Positions 27,505-28,531 of a stretch of 28,531 bases of DNA are shown in pieces; within the stretch, counting starts at the first letter, position 1, and every line of letters starts with the position of its first letter. The DNA is from Podaxis mareebaensis. Lineage: Eukaryota > Basidiomycota > Agaricomycetes > Agaricales > Agaricaceae. The notes below the pieces were generated by a model. It had not been told where the DNA came from, searched no databases, and saw nothing but the letters and a program-made list of their open reading frames with translations. Made by a program: the position numbers and the translations under genes. Location of the stretch: NCBI GenBank assembly GCA_018524725.1, contig JAEUWP010000016.1:1-28531 (forward strand), read 5' to 3'.

Positions 27505-28531
27505 TGTTACGGCCTAAACTGTTTTCAGTCATGAAAGCAGTACTTAGATTATAATACAATCAAGTTTTATGGCTAGAATAACAGACTATGAACCCACACT
27601 AGAAAAAGCCTCAGCAGCTCGTGAGGGTTAACCCAGTAGTATAATCTAGGCACCTAGATTGGGAAAACTGTACTGACTAGAAGCATCCATAAGCTGTTGA
27701 TTCAGTGTTATCACTGAAGTCAGGATTATATTATTGAGAACTATTCATCAATAACAACCTTGCGAGGATCCTTTCTCACGTGAGCGACACTAGGGATTAT
27801 CTTGTTCAGTAGTATGCTTAGCTGCCACTATGTACCAGAGACCTAGCTCAGCTATGACCTCAGCAGATGGAGTCTGAGTCTGAAGAGAGAACTACCTAAC
27901 TAAGGGATCAACACGTCATCTCAGTGGAAGTGATTCATTGACCTCGTGAGATGTCAAAACCACGTGACTCATTAACAGTCAGTGATTCGAATCAGTTTAG
28001 TGAGAAATGTGGAGAATGAAGATTCATAATACTATTGAGTCAGAAATGGCGAAGGGTATTACACATGCAGTAGACTTGGTCAGTGAAAGCTGATAAATAT
28101 CATACACGTGTACTATATCAGTCCATGTGTCCAGTAGAAACACATATGCATCCACTATCAGAACACCCTATTGGGCAGAGAACAATGTAGATTATAAATT
28201 ATATGACTCTGTACTTGTATGCATAATCCTTTATTGAGTCAGAACACTGTAACACTAGATTGTAATCATTCCCCAACTTATAATATAAAAACCCCTCGAT
28301 GACGTGAGGTGAAGCAAGGAAATTCCTGCCAAGCTTCGCTTAGAGGGTTGTTGAATATTCAACGATCTTGAGTGATAGTTAAGCATTTATAGGAGTTTTC
28401 TTCGGTCAATGCGACCTACTAGCAAGAGTCAGAACAAAGACCCAGTAATTCCCTCAGAAGTTTCCATAAGTTGAGAATCAGAAGTTAGCCTTAACAAGGT
28501 TAACTAGGAGTACATCACAGCTGCGTATTGC
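27505..28531 (+). mobile_element. LTR-like sequence E inserted in element C's LTR (partial)
   Basis: It starts TGTTACGGCC exactly where homology to C's LTR ends and runs to the window end. It holds no ORF above about 60 codons and has ordinary CpG content. It carries promoter-like features: CACGTG at 27777, 27961 and 28105, TGASTCA at 27965, 28036 and 28235, and a TATA-like run at 28279-28290. These suit a long LTR of about 1 kb, possibly ending near TAACA at 28496, but the other end and TSD are not visible. It could also be another kind of repeat. Confidence 0.5.
28279..28290 (+). promoter_or_regulatory. TATA-like promoter element in sequence E
   Basis: TATAATATAAAA followed by ACCCCTCGATGACG. 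Upstream lie palindromic CACGTG and TGASTCA sites (see E). A promoter is suggested by motif clustering only. Confidence 0.45.

Noticed and set aside
1..28531. tRNA, rRNA or other structured RNA genes
   Set aside because: No cloverleaf, rRNA segment or known ncRNA signature was seen by eye; a tRNAscan/Rfam search would be needed to exclude short ones.

Overview
The whole window is transposable-element DNA, with no recognisable single-copy host gene. Short introns (46-56 nt, GTAAG donors, CTGAC/CTGAT branch sites), chromodomain-bearing Ty3/gypsy elements, a Tad1/CgT1-like LINE and Zn2Cys6 domains point to a filamentous fungus, most likely an agaricomycete basidiomycete (inference; species not identifiable from this window).

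Layout: insertions are nested. Element A (plus strand, degraded gypsy) is the outermost host, seen as a gag remnant at 1-2333 and a protease/RT remnant at 8604-9613. Element B (plus, 2334-8603, two 260-bp LTRs, TSD tccct/cccct) sits inside A and is a complete but decayed chromovirus with an extra sense ORF after pol. Element C (minus, 9614-27504) interrupts A's RT. It has a 721-bp LTR at the left, gag and pol on the minus strand, and a 139-bp piece of its other LTR at the right. C itself carries three later insertions: a 5'-truncated LINE (12921-14848, 14-15-bp TSD) in its integrase, the young full-length chromovirus D (18918-27195, two 691-bp LTRs, perfect AGAAG TSD) in its gag, and an LTR-like sequence E (27505 to the window end) in its right LTR.

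A, B and C are almost free of CpG and full of TGA/TAG stops explained by C->T or G->A changes. D, the LINE and E keep many CpGs. D's two LTRs differ at about 38 sites in my manual alignment, all transitions and no indels, which is a cytosine-deamination footprint (RIP-like or methylation-driven). D is nearly intact: gag is open, pol has one TGA stop, and the second integrase Asp is Asn.

The most interesting system is an accessory gene on the opposite strand to gag-pol in both C and D, between the end of pol and the 3' LTR. Each copy is spliced, encodes a perfect CX2CX6CXnCX2CX6C zinc cluster followed by a probable coiled coil, starts 126-146 bp from the 3' LTR, and ends tail-to-tail with pol. 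C and D are diverged relatives, so the gene appears to be a stable, inherited part of this retrotransposon lineage. C and D also share an internal copy of the polypurine tract in pol (candidate central PPT), an A6-TAG gag/pol junction needing a -1 shift, and a covarying palindrome next to the 5' LTR.
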